DNA of 32,340 nt from Hyphomicrobiales bacterium (GTDB taxonomy: Bacteria; Pseudomonadota; Alphaproteobacteria; Rhizobiales; Devosiaceae). Shown here piece after piece: positions 17,974 through 30,817 of this stretch. The notes beneath the pieces are model-generated. The model worked only from the letters and a program-made list of their open reading frames with translations, was not told where the DNA came from and ran no database searches. Position 1 is the stretch's first letter, and each line of letters opens with the position of its first letter. The position numbers and the translations under genes were made by a program. The stretch covers positions 1-32,340 of the forward strand of contig SEEL01000042.1 in NCBI GenBank assembly GCA_004144345.1. Reading direction: 5' to 3'.

Positions 17974-19283
17974 TTTCCGACTCGATGACTGCCCGCCTCA
18001 AGCCGGTCCAGCCCGGCCGCACCACCCTTGTCTCCGTGCTGGATATCGGCTCGACCAAGGTCTGCTGCGTTATTGCGCGACTGGTCCCCCGTCCCGAGGG
18101 GAAGGCTCTGAAGGGACGCACGCATGTCGCCGAAGTCATCGGCTTCGGCTATGGCGCGTCGTCGGGAATCAAGAGCGGTGTCATCACCGATCTCGACCAG
18201 GCGGAACAGGCGATCCGCACCGTTGTCGGCATGGCCGAGCGCGCCGCGGGGCTCACCGTGCAATCGGTGGTGGTCAACGTGACCGCTGGGCGGCTGGGAT
18301 CGGAGACCTTCTCGGCGACGGTCGATCTGGGGGCGCAGGAAGTCGAGACGTCCGACATCCAGCGCGTGCTCCGTTCGGTCAATTCGCGCAGCGTTCGTCC
18401 AGAGCGCTCAATCGTCCATGCGCTGCCGATCGGCTATTCGCTGGACGGGCAGAGGGGCGTGAAGGATCCGCGCGGGCTCGTTGGCGAAAAGCTCTCCGTT
18501 GACGTGGCGGTGATCAGCGCCGAGACGCTGGCGATGCGCAATATCGAACTGGTGCTTAACCGTTGCCACCTGCAGATCGAAGCCCTCGTCGCTACACCCT
18601 ACGCTTCGGGTCTGGCGGCGCTGGTCGACGATGAATCACAGCTCGGCGTGGCCTGCATCGACTTCGGCGGCGCGACGACCACGGTTGCGGTGTTTGCCGA
18701 CGGCCACCCGGTCTATTGCGATGCGCTTGCCATCGGCGGCCACCATCTGACGCTGGATATTGCACGGCAGCTGTCGGTGTCGGTTGCCGACGCCGAGCGG
18801 CTGAAGACGGTCTATGGCAGCGTGCTGCCGGGCCAGGCGGACGAGCGCGAGATGATCTCGATCGTGCCGGTTGGGGCAGGGGCGGACGAAGCGCCCGGCA
18901 TGATTCCGCGCTCGCATCTGACGCGCATCCTCCGGCCGCGGGTCGAGGAAATTCTTACCGCCATCCGGGATCGCATGCAGGCGACGGGCATGATGGACGT
19001 CTGCGGCCGGCGTTTTGTGCTGACCGGTGGCGGTTCTGAACTCACGGGACTGCCCGAAGTGGCACGCCGGGTGCTGGCGCGTAACGTTCGCAACGGGCGG
19101 CCGATGGGAATCTCCGGCCTGCCGGAAATGGCGCGCGGCTCGGCTTTCGCCACGATCGCCGGCATGCTCATCTACCCGCAGGTCTGCGGGCAGGAATTCG
19201 TCGAACCCCGGATGACTCCCAAGCTTACCGGGACGGACGGCTATTTTGCCCGTATGGGAAGCTGGCTTCGCGCCAGCTTCTAA
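17970..19283 (+). CDS. ftsA: Cell division protein FtsA
   Basis: A 437-residue actin-like ATPase that anchors FtsZ to the membrane. The nucleotide-binding motifs are VLDIGSTKVCCVIARL (phosphate 1, near residue 24), CIDFGGATTTVAVF (phosphate 2, about 229-242) and VLTGGGSELTGLPEV (adenosine, about 350). The C-terminus YFARMGSWLRASF is an amphipathic membrane-targeting helix like that of other FtsA proteins. ATG 17970 overlaps ftsQ; ATG 17985 is a possible alternative. The codons of the last eight residues form a strong hairpin with the stop (see 19258-19280). Confidence 0.96.
   Translation: MISDSMTARLKPVQPGRTTLVSVLDIGSTKVCCVIARLVPRPEGKALKGRTHVAEVIGFGYGASSGIKSGVITDLDQAEQAIRTVVGMAERAAGLTVQSVVVNVTAGRLGSETFSATVDLGAQEVETSDIQRVLRSVNSRSVRPERSIVHALPIGYSLDGQRGVKDPRGLVGEKLSVDVAVISAETLAMRNIELVLNRCHLQIEALVATPYASGLAALVDDESQLGVACIDFGGATTTVAVFADGHPVYCDALAIGGHHLTLDIARQLSVSVADAERLKTVYGSVLPGQADEREMISIVPVGAGADEAPGMIPRSHLTRILRPRVEEILTAIRDRMQATGMMDVCGRRFVLTGGGSELTGLPEVARRVLARNVRNGRPMGISGLPEMARGSAFATIAGMLIYPQVCGQEFVEPRMTPKLTGTDGYFARMGSWLRASF
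19258..19280 (+). other. Perfect 9-bp hairpin in the last codons of ftsA
   Basis: GAAGCTGGC (19258-19266) and GCCAGCTTC (19272-19280) are exact complements around TTCGC, ending one base before the TAA stop. No T-run follows, so intrinsic termination is unlikely. It may mark an mRNA processing or stability boundary between ftsQA and ftsZ, or slow ribosomes at the stop. It also encodes the membrane-targeting helix, so coding constraint contributes. Confidence 0.5.
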
Positions 19284-19434
19284 GGCTCCACCTTAAGGTC
19301 AACCTCTCGTAAACACCCCTTGATGCAGCGTTGCAATTTGCATCGGATGTTAACGGATCGGTTCGAATTGTTAGGGTCCGGTTAACGAATTGGCGACTAC
19401 CTTGGGGGCCATACCGCCATTCCATGGGGCCACC
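19284..19434 (+). promoter_or_regulatory. ftsZ upstream region with a CtrA-like box and an inverted repeat
   Basis: The 151-base gap is the longest spacer inside the dcw block and is AT-richer than the flanks, so it probably holds a dedicated ftsZ promoter. TTAG at 19371-19374 and TTAA at 19382-19385, seven bases apart and followed by C, match 7 of 8 positions of the CtrA consensus TTAA-N7-TTAA. A further GTTAAC lies at 19349-19354. GATGCA (19322-19327) and TGCATC (19339-19344) form an inverted pair with an 11-base spacer. CtrA control of ftsZ is established in Caulobacter; here it is inferred. Confidence 0.5.
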
Positions 19435-21069
19435 ATGACGATCAATCTCACCATCCCCGACATTCAGGAATTGAAGCCCCGGATCACCGTATTCGGTGTC
19501 GGCGGCGCCGGCGGTAACGCCGTCAACAACATGATTTCCTCGGGGTTGGACGGCGTGGACTTTGTCTGCGCCAACACCGACGCACAGGCGCTGGCGCTGG
19601 CCAAAGCGCCCCGCATCATCCAGCTCGGCGTATCTGTTACCGAAGGTCTCGGTGCTGGTTCGCACCCGGAAGTCGGCCGTGCCGCGGCCGAGGAGAGCTT
19701 CGACGAAATTAACGACCACCTCAGCGGCTCGCACATGGTCTTCATCACCGCGGGCATGGGCGGTGGTACCGGTACCGGCGCAGCGCCCGTGATCGCGCGC
19801 GCTGCTCGCGAGCAGGGCATCTTGACCGTCGGCGTGGTGACGAAGCCGTTCACCTTTGAAGGCAATCGCCGTGCCCGTCTTGCCGAGGACGGCATCGACG
19901 AGCTGCACCGCCATGTCGACACGCTGATCGTCATTCCGAACCAGAATCTGTTCCGGGTCGCGAACGAGAAGACCACCTTCGCCGATGCCTTCAAGATGGC
20001 GGACCAGGTGCTTTATTCGGGCGTCAGCTGCATCACCGACCTCATGGTCAAGGAAGGCCTGATCAACCTCGACTTCGCCGACGTGCGCGCCGTGATGCGC
20101 GGCATGGGCAAGGCGATGATGGGTACGGGCGAGGCTTCGGGCGAAGATCGTGCTCGTCACGCTGCGGAAGCCGCCATCGCCAATCCGCTGCTCGACGATG
20201 TGTCGATGCACGGGGCGCGTGGGCTGCTGATCTCGATCACTGGCGGTCCGGACCTCACGCTTTATGAAGTCGACGAGGCTGCGAGCCGCATCCGCGAGGA
20301 AGTGGATCCCGACGCCAACATCATCCTTGGCGCTACCTACGATCCGGAAATGAGCGGTACGATTCGCGTCGCCGTCGTTGCCACCGGCACCGACGCCACG
20401 ATGGTGCAGGCGCTTGAGCCGATGAAGGCGAATGCGTCGCGTGCCCCACTCGAAGTGCGCCAGCGCACCATCACATCCGAACCGGCGCCGCAGCCGGTCC
20501 AGCAGCAGCCGCACCAGCTCGAAGCCGATGTGCGCCAGGCCGTGGCCGAGGCGATCACGTATCAGGATCCGGCCTATGATGACTACCAGAGCGACGACGG
20601 GGTGACGGTCGAGCCGTACATCCCGAACGCTGCGGTCGACCATCTCGACGAGCCGGTTCGTGCGGCCGAGCCCCCGATTCCCAGCGTCTACGTGCCCTCC
20701 CATGCGGAACGCCCGGAGGGCCGCCAGCGGATGCCCCGTACGGAGGAACTTCCGGCTGTTGCGCGGAAGACACTGCCTGTCGAAGAACGTCACGAAGCCG
20801 AGCCGAGGAATGCCCGCGCGCTGTTCAAGCGCCTCGCGTCAAATGTCGGGCTCGGGCTCCGTCCGCCGGTGCAGCAGAGCCGGGACGAAACCGGCTACAC
20901 GGCCCATGACGACGCCGCGGCGCGGACCGCCATTGAGGCTGGACATGCCCGGAATCCGGGTGTTTCGCAGCCGCTCGAAGGTGCCACCGGCAAGCTGGAT
21001 GCGCATGGCCGGGCCGTGCCGAACCGCGAACATATCGAAATCCCGTCCTTCCTGAGGAAGCACGGTTAG
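19435..21069 (+). CDS. ftsZ: Cell division GTPase FtsZ
   Basis: A 544-residue tubulin homologue that forms the Z ring. Residues about 15-330 are the GTPase core with [13 protein letters not shown], the tubulin signature [13 protein letters not shown] (about 110-122) and the T7 synergy loop INLDFADV. A long variable linker of about 200 residues, rich in Pro, Gln and acidic residues, follows, as in rhizobial FtsZ. The end [10 protein letters not shown] is the conserved C-terminal peptide that binds FtsA. ATG 19435 is chosen because [17 protein letters not shown] is the common alphaproteobacterial N-terminus; a TTG at 19390 in frame is less likely. An intrinsic terminator follows. Confidence 0.97.
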   Translation: MTINLTIPDIQELKPRITVFGVGGAGGNAVNNMISSGLDGVDFVCANTDAQALALAKAPRIIQLGVSVTEGLGAGSHPEVGRAAAEESFDEINDHLSGSHMVFITAGMGGGTGTGAAPVIARAAREQGILTVGVVTKPFTFEGNRRARLAEDGIDELHRHVDTLIVIPNQNLFRVANEKTTFADAFKMADQVLYSGVSCITDLMVKEGLINLDFADVRAVMRGMGKAMMGTGEASGEDRARHAAEAAIANPLLDDVSMHGARGLLISITGGPDLTLYEVDEAASRIREEVDPDANIILGATYDPEMSGTIRVAVVATGTDATMVQALEPMKANASRAPLEVRQRTITSEPAPQPVQQQPHQLEADVRQAVAEAITYQDPAYDDYQSDDGVTVEPYIPNAAVDHLDEPVRAAEPPIPSVYVPSHAERPEGRQRMPRTEELPAVARKTLPVEERHEAEPRNARALFKRLASNVGLGLRPPVQQSRDETGYTAHDDAAARTAIEAGHARNPGVSQPLEGATGKLDAHGRAVPNREHIEIPSFLRKHG

Positions 21070-21098
21070 GTCTGCGCAAGCAGAGGTGCATGAGACAG

Positions 21099-21128
21099 CC
21101 GGCGCGCTTCCGCGCCGGTTTCTTTTTC
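21099..21128 (+). terminator. Rho-independent terminator after ftsZ
   Basis: CCGGCGCG (21099-21106) pairs perfectly with CGCGCCGG (21111-21118) around CTTC, followed by TTTCTTTTT. This is a textbook intrinsic terminator and marks the end of the dcw transcript, 29 bases after the ftsZ stop. Confidence 0.92.
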
Positions 21129-21169
21129 GTTAAGAGTCGGTCGGGTCATAGCGGTCGGAGTAATACTTT

Positions 21170-22126
21170 ATGCAAAACCTGTCGGCGCGGCAGCGCACCG
21201 TTGGCGGTGCCGTGGAGTTCAGCGGTTTTGGCGTACATTCGGCCCTGCCTGTTACCCTGACCATCGAGCCCGCGCCGGTCGATAGCGGCTACAAGATTCA
21301 GCGCAAGCTCGACGACGGCACGATTGTCGGCCCCGTCGCCGTGCATTTCGCGCGCGTCATCCGTACGACCCTGTGCACGACCATCGACCTGGGGGACAGC
21401 GTCTCCGTGGCGACGGTGGAGCATGTCGTTTCGGCCCTTTCGGGCCTCGGCGTCGACAATGCGCTGCTGACCATCACGGGCCCGGAATGCCCGATCATCG
21501 ACGGCAGCGCGGCGCCCTTCGTCGAGGAAATCCTCAAGGTCGGCCTCGAAATCCAGGGCAAGTCGCGCCGCTATATCAAGGTGATGCGCCAGGTGCTGGT
21601 GCGCAACAATGACGCCTCGGCGGCGCTCGAGCCCTATAATGGTCGCGTCTTCGACCTTGAGATCGACTTCGATTCGAAGGTGATCGGCCGCCAGCGCATG
21701 ATTTTCGACTGGACGCCGCGCAAATACGTGTCCGACGTGGCCAGGGCGCGCACCTTCGGGTTTGTGCGCGATGCCAAGATCCTGCGGCAGGCGGGCTATG
21801 CGCTCGGATCGTCGCTCGACAATTCCATTACTGTGCATGAGGACGAAATCCTCAATCCCGGCGGGCTGCGGTTCGAGGACGAGTTCGTCCGCCACAAGCT
21901 GCTCGACGCCATTGGCGATCTGGCCCTGTGCGGGCTGCCGATCTATGGGCGCTTCCGCTCGTACAAGGGCGGTCATGCGCTGAACGCCCTGGTGCTGCAG
22001 GGGCTGTTTGCCAGCCCGGCAAATTACGAGATCGTCTATGCCGAGGATCTGCCGCTGGGCTATGACGCCCTGAACGACATGCCGGATGGGCTCGAAGTTC
22101 GCCCCTACCTGCGGTCGGTCGGCTGA
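21170..22126 (+). CDS. lpxC: UDP-3-O-acyl-N-acetylglucosamine deacetylase LpxC
   Basis: A 318-residue cytoplasmic zinc amidase and the committed step of lipid A synthesis. The zinc ligands and catalytic residues are visible: EHVVSALSGLGVDN (Glu and His, near residues 84-85), HKLLDAIGDLAL (His and Asp, about 243-247) and GHALN (His, about 270). PECPIIDGSAAPF and the NPGGLRFEDEFVRHK segment are also diagnostic. The start ATG 21170 has GGAG at 21157-21160. It sits after the ftsZ terminator with its own leader, so it is probably transcribed separately. Confidence 0.97.
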   Translation: MQNLSARQRTVGGAVEFSGFGVHSALPVTLTIEPAPVDSGYKIQRKLDDGTIVGPVAVHFARVIRTTLCTTIDLGDSVSVATVEHVVSALSGLGVDNALLTITGPECPIIDGSAAPFVEEILKVGLEIQGKSRRYIKVMRQVLVRNNDASAALEPYNGRVFDLEIDFDSKVIGRQRMIFDWTPRKYVSDVARARTFGFVRDAKILRQAGYALGSSLDNSITVHEDEILNPGGLRFEDEFVRHKLLDAIGDLALCGLPIYGRFRSYKGGHALNALVLQGLFASPANYEIVYAEDLPLGYDALNDMPDGLEVRPYLRSVG

Positions 22127-22207
22127 AACAGCCACAGTTTTGATGGATTTGATGCTTAGGCCGCAAAGCGGTGCTAACATGCTGCAACCATTAGGGGCGG
22201 GGCGTTC

Positions 22208-23047
22208 GTGACGAATTCTGGATTTGCAGCTTTGGCTGGCCGTGTGAGCCGCGTTGTGGCTGTCGGGCTGCTGGTGACCTTGTTGGCCGCTTGCTCGATG
22301 TTTGGGCCGACCAAGATCAAGGAAGAGCCGATTGTTCCGGCCGAGACGCTGTACCAGACGGCGCTCAAGAACATGGATTCGCAGCGCTACAATACGGCGA
22401 TCGAGGATCTGAAGAAGCTGGAGCGCCAGCATCCCTATTCGGAGTTCAACGAGAAGGCCAAGCTGATGCTGGTCTACTCGAACTACCGCATCGGCAAGTT
22501 CGACGAGGCGATCCTCGCCGCTGATCGCTACATGGCGCTGTTCCCGTCCTCGGACGAGATTCCCTATGTGATGTTCCTCAAGGGCACGGCCTACTTTGCC
22601 CAGATCACCGACATCACGCGTGACCAGCAGCTGTCGCGGAACGCCATCGAGACCTACACGATGCTGATCGCGAACTATCCCAAGAGCGATTACGCCAAGG
22701 ACGCGCGCGAAAAGATGGTCATTGCCTATGACCAGCTGGCGGGCAAGGAAATGTCGGTCGGCCGCTACTATGCCGGCAACGGCCAGTATGCCGCCGCGAT
22801 CAATCGTTTCCGCGTGGTGGTCGACAAGTACCAGACCTCGACTCACATCGAGGAGGCGCTGTTCCGCCTGACCGAGTCGAATCTGGCGCTTGGCCTCACC
22901 AATGAAGCGCAGACGGCGGCCGCCGTGCTCGGGCACAATTATCCCTCGAGCAGCTGGTACAAGGAATCGCTGGAACTGCTGCGCAAGGCGGGCCTCGAGC
23001 CCAAGATCAACAGCGCGAGCCCGCTGGCGAAGTCGCTGCAGGGCTAG
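22208..23047 (+). CDS. bamD: Outer membrane assembly lipoprotein BamD
   Basis: A 279-residue lipoprotein of the BAM complex, which folds beta-barrel proteins into the outer membrane. The GTG start gives a signal peptide with the lipobox LLAAC, acylated Cys29. Five TPR-like repeats follow (ALKNMDSQRYNTAIEDLKKL, YSNYRIGKFDEAILAADRY, and so on), with the conserved HPYSEFNEKA and DITRDQ segments. The length and order match BamD/ComL. It lies 81 bases after lpxC and 90 before recN; in related genomes the same neighbours recur. Confidence 0.95.
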   Translation: MTNSGFAALAGRVSRVVAVGLLVTLLAACSMFGPTKIKEEPIVPAETLYQTALKNMDSQRYNTAIEDLKKLERQHPYSEFNEKAKLMLVYSNYRIGKFDEAILAADRYMALFPSSDEIPYVMFLKGTAYFAQITDITRDQQLSRNAIETYTMLIANYPKSDYAKDAREKMVIAYDQLAGKEMSVGRYYAGNGQYAAAINRFRVVVDKYQTSTHIEEALFRLTESNLALGLTNEAQTAAAVLGHNYPSSSWYKESLELLRKAGLEPKINSASPLAKSLQG

Positions 23048-23078
23048 GCAACAGGCGCAAGAGTTGCTATTTTGTTCT

Positions 23079-23110
23079 GGCCCGTGCATCGAAAGTGCGC
23101 GGGCCATTTC
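23079..23110 (+). terminator. Possible terminator between bamD and recN
   Basis: GGCCCGTGC (23079-23087) pairs with GCGCGGGCC (23097-23105) with one G-T wobble and a nine-base loop, followed by ATTTCGTCT. The T-run is weak, so termination may be partial. It would separate lpxC-bamD from recN-ligA. I found no SOS box of the GTTC-N7-GTTC kind in the spacer. Confidence 0.4.
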
Positions 23111-23137
23111 GTCTCTGCCGCCGGAGCTTGAAACGCT

Positions 23138-27021
<3,884 letters not shown>

Positions 27022-27039
27022 GGCCGCAAGGGAGGGATC

Positions 27040-28338
27040 ATGCTCAGATCGATACGGATGGCCATTGCGGCGTCGCTCATCGTCACCGCGCCGGCCGCGG
27101 TAGCGGCTGGGATCACGCTCTACCCGCCGCTCGACGGCAAGAATGACAGTCAGGCCGAGCTCGCCATCAAGATGGCGCTCTGGTTCGGCGACCTTGATAC
27201 CGGAATGCGGACCCTCGAGCAGCTCGCGGCGGCCGATGATCCTGAGGCATGGTTCGGGATCGGTGCGCTCAAGCTGGCGCAGACCGCGGAGCAATTGAGT
27301 CAGGCGCTGTATCGGCACGGCTTTGCGTTGCCCGATACCTCCAATGCCATCCTCGGACCGGGCGCCAGAATCCCGCTGCAGGTCAATCCCAATCCCGAGC
27401 CGCTCGACTATGCCGGCGTGCGCGTCATGCTGAGCGACTTCGTGACGGGTATGGACGAGGCGCGGGCGGCCTTTCTTTCTGCGGCGCCGGCCGGGGATTA
27501 TGTGATCGACATCAATCCGCTGCTGGTGCGCATCGACGCCAATGGCGACGGGGCGATCGGGGACAATGAGAGCCTCGGCTGGCTGTTTGCGCTGATGAGC
27601 AATGTCGATATCGACGAATTGCTGGCGCCGCCCAAGGATGGATCGCCCCAGTTCGAGCATATCGGCTTCGACCGCGCCGACGCGTATTGGCTGGCAGGCT
27701 ACACGCAGGTGCTGGCGGGGCAGGCGGACTTTCTCCTCGCGCATGATTTCTCGTCGTTCACCGATGCGCTGTTCCACCGCCTGTTTCCGAAGGCCGGGTT
27801 TCCGATGCAGGACTATGCCGAAGGCGGCGTGCTGATGATGGACCCCGAGACCGATACGGCCATCGCCGATCTGGTCGCCGGCATTCACACGCTGGACTGG
27901 CCGGTGATCGAGCCGGCGAGGCTTGCCGGGGTGCGCGAGCGGATGAAGTCGGTGCTCGATCTGTCGCGGCAGAACTGGGACGCGATCCTCGAGGAGACGG
28001 ACGACGATCACGAATTGCTGCCGTCGCCGAAGCAGACAGCGATGATCCCTGGCACGTCGATCACTGAGGCCAAGGTAGCGGCCTGGCGGGTGACGCTGGA
28101 TCAGGCGCAGCGGGTGATCGATGGCGAATTGCTGATCCCGCATTGGCGGTTCAGGCAGGGGTTCGACCTCAGGGCGTATTTCGAGACGGCGACAGAGACG
28201 GACCTCGTGATGCTGCTGACCGGGGCCGGGGCGATACCGTTCCTGCGGGACGGACCGGTGGCGCAGCCGCAGGACTTCCAGCAGATGGAGGATGCGTTCG
28301 GGACGGACTGGCTGGGCTACGTGTTCTGGTTCAACTAG
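27040..28338 (+). CDS. Exported protein of unknown function with one EF-hand-like loop
   Basis: I do not recognise a family. The product has 432 residues with a signal peptide (residues about 1-23, ending AVAAG). Residues 166-177 (DANGDGAIGDNE) form a complete EF-hand calcium loop: Asp1, Asn3, Asp5, Gly6, Ile8, Glu12. The first third resembles an alpha-helical repeat (QAELAIKMALWFGDLDTGMRTLEQLAAADDPEAWFGIGALKLAQ). Tryptophans and helix-like stretches continue to the C-terminus, which ends YVFWFN. The start is ATG 27040 after GGGAGG at 27030-27035. It follows ligA by 18 bases and may ride on its transcript, but a functional link is not evident. A periplasmic location is inferred. Confidence 0.8.
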   Translation: MLRSIRMAIAASLIVTAPAAVAAGITLYPPLDGKNDSQAELAIKMALWFGDLDTGMRTLEQLAAADDPEAWFGIGALKLAQTAEQLSQALYRHGFALPDTSNAILGPGARIPLQVNPNPEPLDYAGVRVMLSDFVTGMDEARAAFLSAAPAGDYVIDINPLLVRIDANGDGAIGDNESLGWLFALMSNVDIDELLAPPKDGSPQFEHIGFDRADAYWLAGYTQVLAGQADFLLAHDFSSFTDALFHRLFPKAGFPMQDYAEGGVLMMDPETDTAIADLVAGIHTLDWPVIEPARLAGVRERMKSVLDLSRQNWDAILEETDDDHELLPSPKQTAMIPGTSITEAKVAAWRVTLDQAQRVIDGELLIPHWRFRQGFDLRAYFETATETDLVMLLTGAGAIPFLRDGPVAQPQDFQQMEDAFGTDWLGYVFWFN

Positions 28339-28400
28339 GTCACGATGCCGCCGCATCGCACCGCTAGTCAGCCGCAGTTTCCCTGCTGGGAGTTTTGGCG

Positions 28401-28856
28401 ATGCGTGCCGTCCTTGCCCTGATCTTTGCGCTGGCTGCGTGGCCGGCGCTGGCGTTCGATAATCCCAAGGCATTGGTGGAGGCGATCTATGCGCCATACA
28501 CGACCCTTGGGGCAGCGACGGCGCAAGATCCCGCACAATACTACTCCGAGCGTCTCAGGGGATTGGTGGCCCTCAATGCGGCGGGCGCCGAAGAGGCGGC
28601 GCCGCTTGAGTTCAATCCCTTCATCGGAGCGCAGCAATCGCTGCTGCGGGACGTCGCGATCGGCGAGCCGGTGGTGTCCGGCTCGCGGGCGATGGTGACG
28701 GTGTCGTTCCAGAATTTTGGCCAGACGAGCCTTCTCAGCCTCGCCCTCGTCAATGAGGGCGGGGCGTGGAAGGTCGACGACATCGCGTCGCTCGGCGAGG
28801 GTGAGAACTGGCTGCTGAGCTGGCTGCTGCAGTACGACCCGTTCGCCATCAGATAG
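28401..28856 (+). CDS. Small exported protein of unknown function, DUF3828-like
   Basis: A 151-residue protein with a signal peptide (residues 1-20, cleaved near PALAF). The rest (NPKALVEAIYAPY, SERLRGLVALNAAG, then MVTVSFQNFG and GAWKVDDIAS) has the pattern of small periplasmic proteins with a DUF3828/NTF2-like fold, where a late GGAWKVDDI strand is typical; this is a resemblance by eye, not a search. The start ATG 28401 has GGGAG at 28388-28392; the frame extends to a TTG at 28395. It lies 62 bases after the EF-hand-like protein and overlaps the 3' end of the opposing aminopeptidase gene by eight bases. Confidence 0.75.
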   Translation: MRAVLALIFALAAWPALAFDNPKALVEAIYAPYTTLGAATAQDPAQYYSERLRGLVALNAAGAEEAAPLEFNPFIGAQQSLLRDVAIGEPVVSGSRAMVTVSFQNFGQTSLLSLALVNEGGAWKVDDIASLGEGENWLLSWLLQYDPFAIR

Positions 28857-30675
28857 AGCGCGTCGCCTCCTTCAGCCAGGCCTTGACGTCGCCCTTGAGC
28901 GACGGGCCGATCTCCTTGAAGACGCGCTTGTGATAGGCGTTGAGCCAATCGCGCTCGGCCGGCAACAGTAGCTTGTCGTCGATGAGGCGCAGATCGATGG
29001 GGCAAAGGGTGATGGTCGCGAGTTCGAGGAACTTGCCCTCGCCGACAGGGCTCTCGACCACGGTGACAAGGTTCTCGATGCGGATGCCGTAGGCGCCGGC
29101 TTTGTAATAGCCGGGCTCGTTCGAGATGATCATGCCGGGCTCGAGCGGGATGGGGTAGCGCGGCGAAAAGCCGATCGGGCCCTCATGCACGCCGAGGAAG
29201 GCGCCGACGCCGTGGCCGGTGCCGTGATTGTAGGTGACGCCATCCTGCCAGAGGAACTGGCGGGCGAGCACATCGAGCTGGGCGCCGGAGGTGCCGCGCG
29301 GGAAACGGGCCTGAGAGAGCGCGATCATGCCCTTGAGGACGCGGGTGAAGCGATCCTTCTGCTCGGCCGTGGCCTTGCCGGTGAACAGGGTGCGCGTGAT
29401 GTCGGTGGTGCCGCTCAGATATTGCGCGCCGGAATCGAGCAGCATGAGCTCGCCGGCCTTGAGCGTGCGGTTCGAGCGCTCGTCGACGCGATAGTGGACG
29501 ATGGCGCCGTTCGGGCCCGAGCCCGAGATGGTGTCAAAACTCGCATCGATGCAGGTTTCGTCTTCGCGGCGGAAATGCTCGAGCGCTTCGACGATGCCGA
29601 TTTCGGTGAGCTTGCCCTTGGGCGCTTCGGCATCGAACCAGTGGAGGAATTTGGCGAGGGCGAGGCCGTCGAGCTTGTGGGCCTCGGACATGCCGCCGAG
29701 CTCCGCGTCGTTCTTTTTCGACTTCGGCATCAGCACCGGATCGCGCTTGGCGATGATGGTGGCGTCGCTGACGCCCTCGACGGCCGAGACCAGCGCCTGG
29801 GGCGCGGTGGCGGGATCGAGCCAGACGCGCTTGTCGGCGGCGCCGAGCTTGCGCAGTTCGGCCATGAGCGTCACAGCATCGGCGATTTTGGCGACGCCGC
29901 TGAGGCCCTTCTTCAGCTCGGGGGTGATCTTGTCCTTGTGGACGAAGAGGGTGGGCTGGCCCTTTTGCGGGACGATGGCGAAGCTCAGCAGCACGGGGAC
30001 GTTGGGCACGTCGCGGCCGCGCATGTTGAACAGCCAGTTGATGGATTCGGGGAGGCTCAGCACGACGACGTCCGCCCCTTCGGCGGCGAGGATTTTCCGC
30101 AGCTCGGCGAGCTTGTCCTCGGCGGTGCGGCCGGCGCGGTTGTGGCCGAGGAATTCGACCGGGCCATTGGGCGGCGCCGGGCGGTCGGTCCAGATGGCAT
30201 CGACGAGGTTCCTCGTGGGCACCAGCGTTGCCTTGCCGGCGAAGCGCTCGGTCAGATCCTTGATCTCGCCCGGCGTATGGAGCCAGGGGTCGAAGCCGAG
30301 CTTGCCGCCGGCGGGGATGAATTCGACGATGCGCGGATCGGCGCCGCCCTGGCCCGCCTCGATGACGGTGATGAGCTTGGTGTCGGTCTCGAGCGGCGCC
30401 TGCAGGGTGTAGCGGCTATCGACGAAGAGGCCGGCCTTCTTCAAGCCGACGATCGCGAGCCCGGCGGAGCCGTTGAAGCTCGTGATGTAGCCGAGGCGCG
30501 CTTCGCTGGCGGGGACGGATTCGCCGCGATGCGCGTCGGCCCGCGGTATCAGGAAGCCATCGAGCCCGGCTTCGGCGATGGCGGCACGCAGCGCCTTGAG
30601 GCGCGGCGCGACGGTCGCGGGCGTCGTCTTGGCGGCGAATTTCTGGAAGCGGGCGGGGCCGAAGGCGTTGGCCAT
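28849..30675 (-). CDS. pepP: Xaa-Pro aminopeptidase (aminopeptidase P, M24B)
   Basis: A 608-residue cytoplasmic metallopeptidase that removes N-terminal residues before proline. It is the long three-domain form: two creatinase-like N-terminal domains (residues about 1-320), then the pita-bread catalytic domain. The metal ligands are visible: LLDSGAQYLSGTTDITRT (both Asp), GTGHGVGAFLGVHEG (His), ISNEPGYYKAG (Glu) and GIRIENLV (Glu). The length of about 600 is that of the eukaryote-like/alphaproteobacterial form, longer than E. coli PepP (441). The start codon is on the complement of 30673-30675 with AGGAA eight bases upstream. It runs convergent to the small exported protein gene. Confidence 0.95.
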   Translation of the reverse strand: MANAFGPARFQKFAAKTTPATVAPRLKALRAAIAEAGLDGFLIPRADAHRGESVPASEARLGYITSFNGSAGLAIVGLKKAGLFVDSRYTLQAPLETDTKLITVIEAGQGGADPRIVEFIPAGGKLGFDPWLHTPGEIKDLTERFAGKATLVPTRNLVDAIWTDRPAPPNGPVEFLGHNRAGRTAEDKLAELRKILAAEGADVVVLSLPESINWLFNMRGRDVPNVPVLLSFAIVPQKGQPTLFVHKDKITPELKKGLSGVAKIADAVTLMAELRKLGAADKRVWLDPATAPQALVSAVEGVSDATIIAKRDPVLMPKSKKNDAELGGMSEAHKLDGLALAKFLHWFDAEAPKGKLTEIGIVEALEHFRREDETCIDASFDTISGSGPNGAIVHYRVDERSNRTLKAGELMLLDSGAQYLSGTTDITRTLFTGKATAEQKDRFTRVLKGMIALSQARFPRGTSGAQLDVLARQFLWQDGVTYNHGTGHGVGAFLGVHEGPIGFSPRYPIPLEPGMIISNEPGYYKAGAYGIRIENLVTVVESPVGEGKFLELATITLCPIDLRLIDDKLLLPAERDWLNAYHKRVFKEIGPSLKGDVKAWLKEATRSI

Positions 30676-30817
30676 GATTCAGTTCCTGTTAAGGCGGGTT
30701 GCGAGACAGGCATGGCTGGGTTGCCGGTATGCCGCCTAGTCCCGGGGTTGGTGACGACCTATGTAGCACTCGCCGCAGGAGCGGCAGCGACGAAGTATGA
30801 ATCGAGAAGCGACTAAA

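Noticed and set aside
23048-23137. SOS box before recN
   Set aside because: Only a single GTTC half-site is present; the GTTC-N7-GTTC spacing typical of alphaproteobacterial LexA is absent.
29185-30816. Plus-strand open frame of 543 codons opposite pepP
   Set aside because: The product is Gly/Ala/Glu/Arg repeats without a recognisable fold; pepP on the other strand has all five metal ligands.
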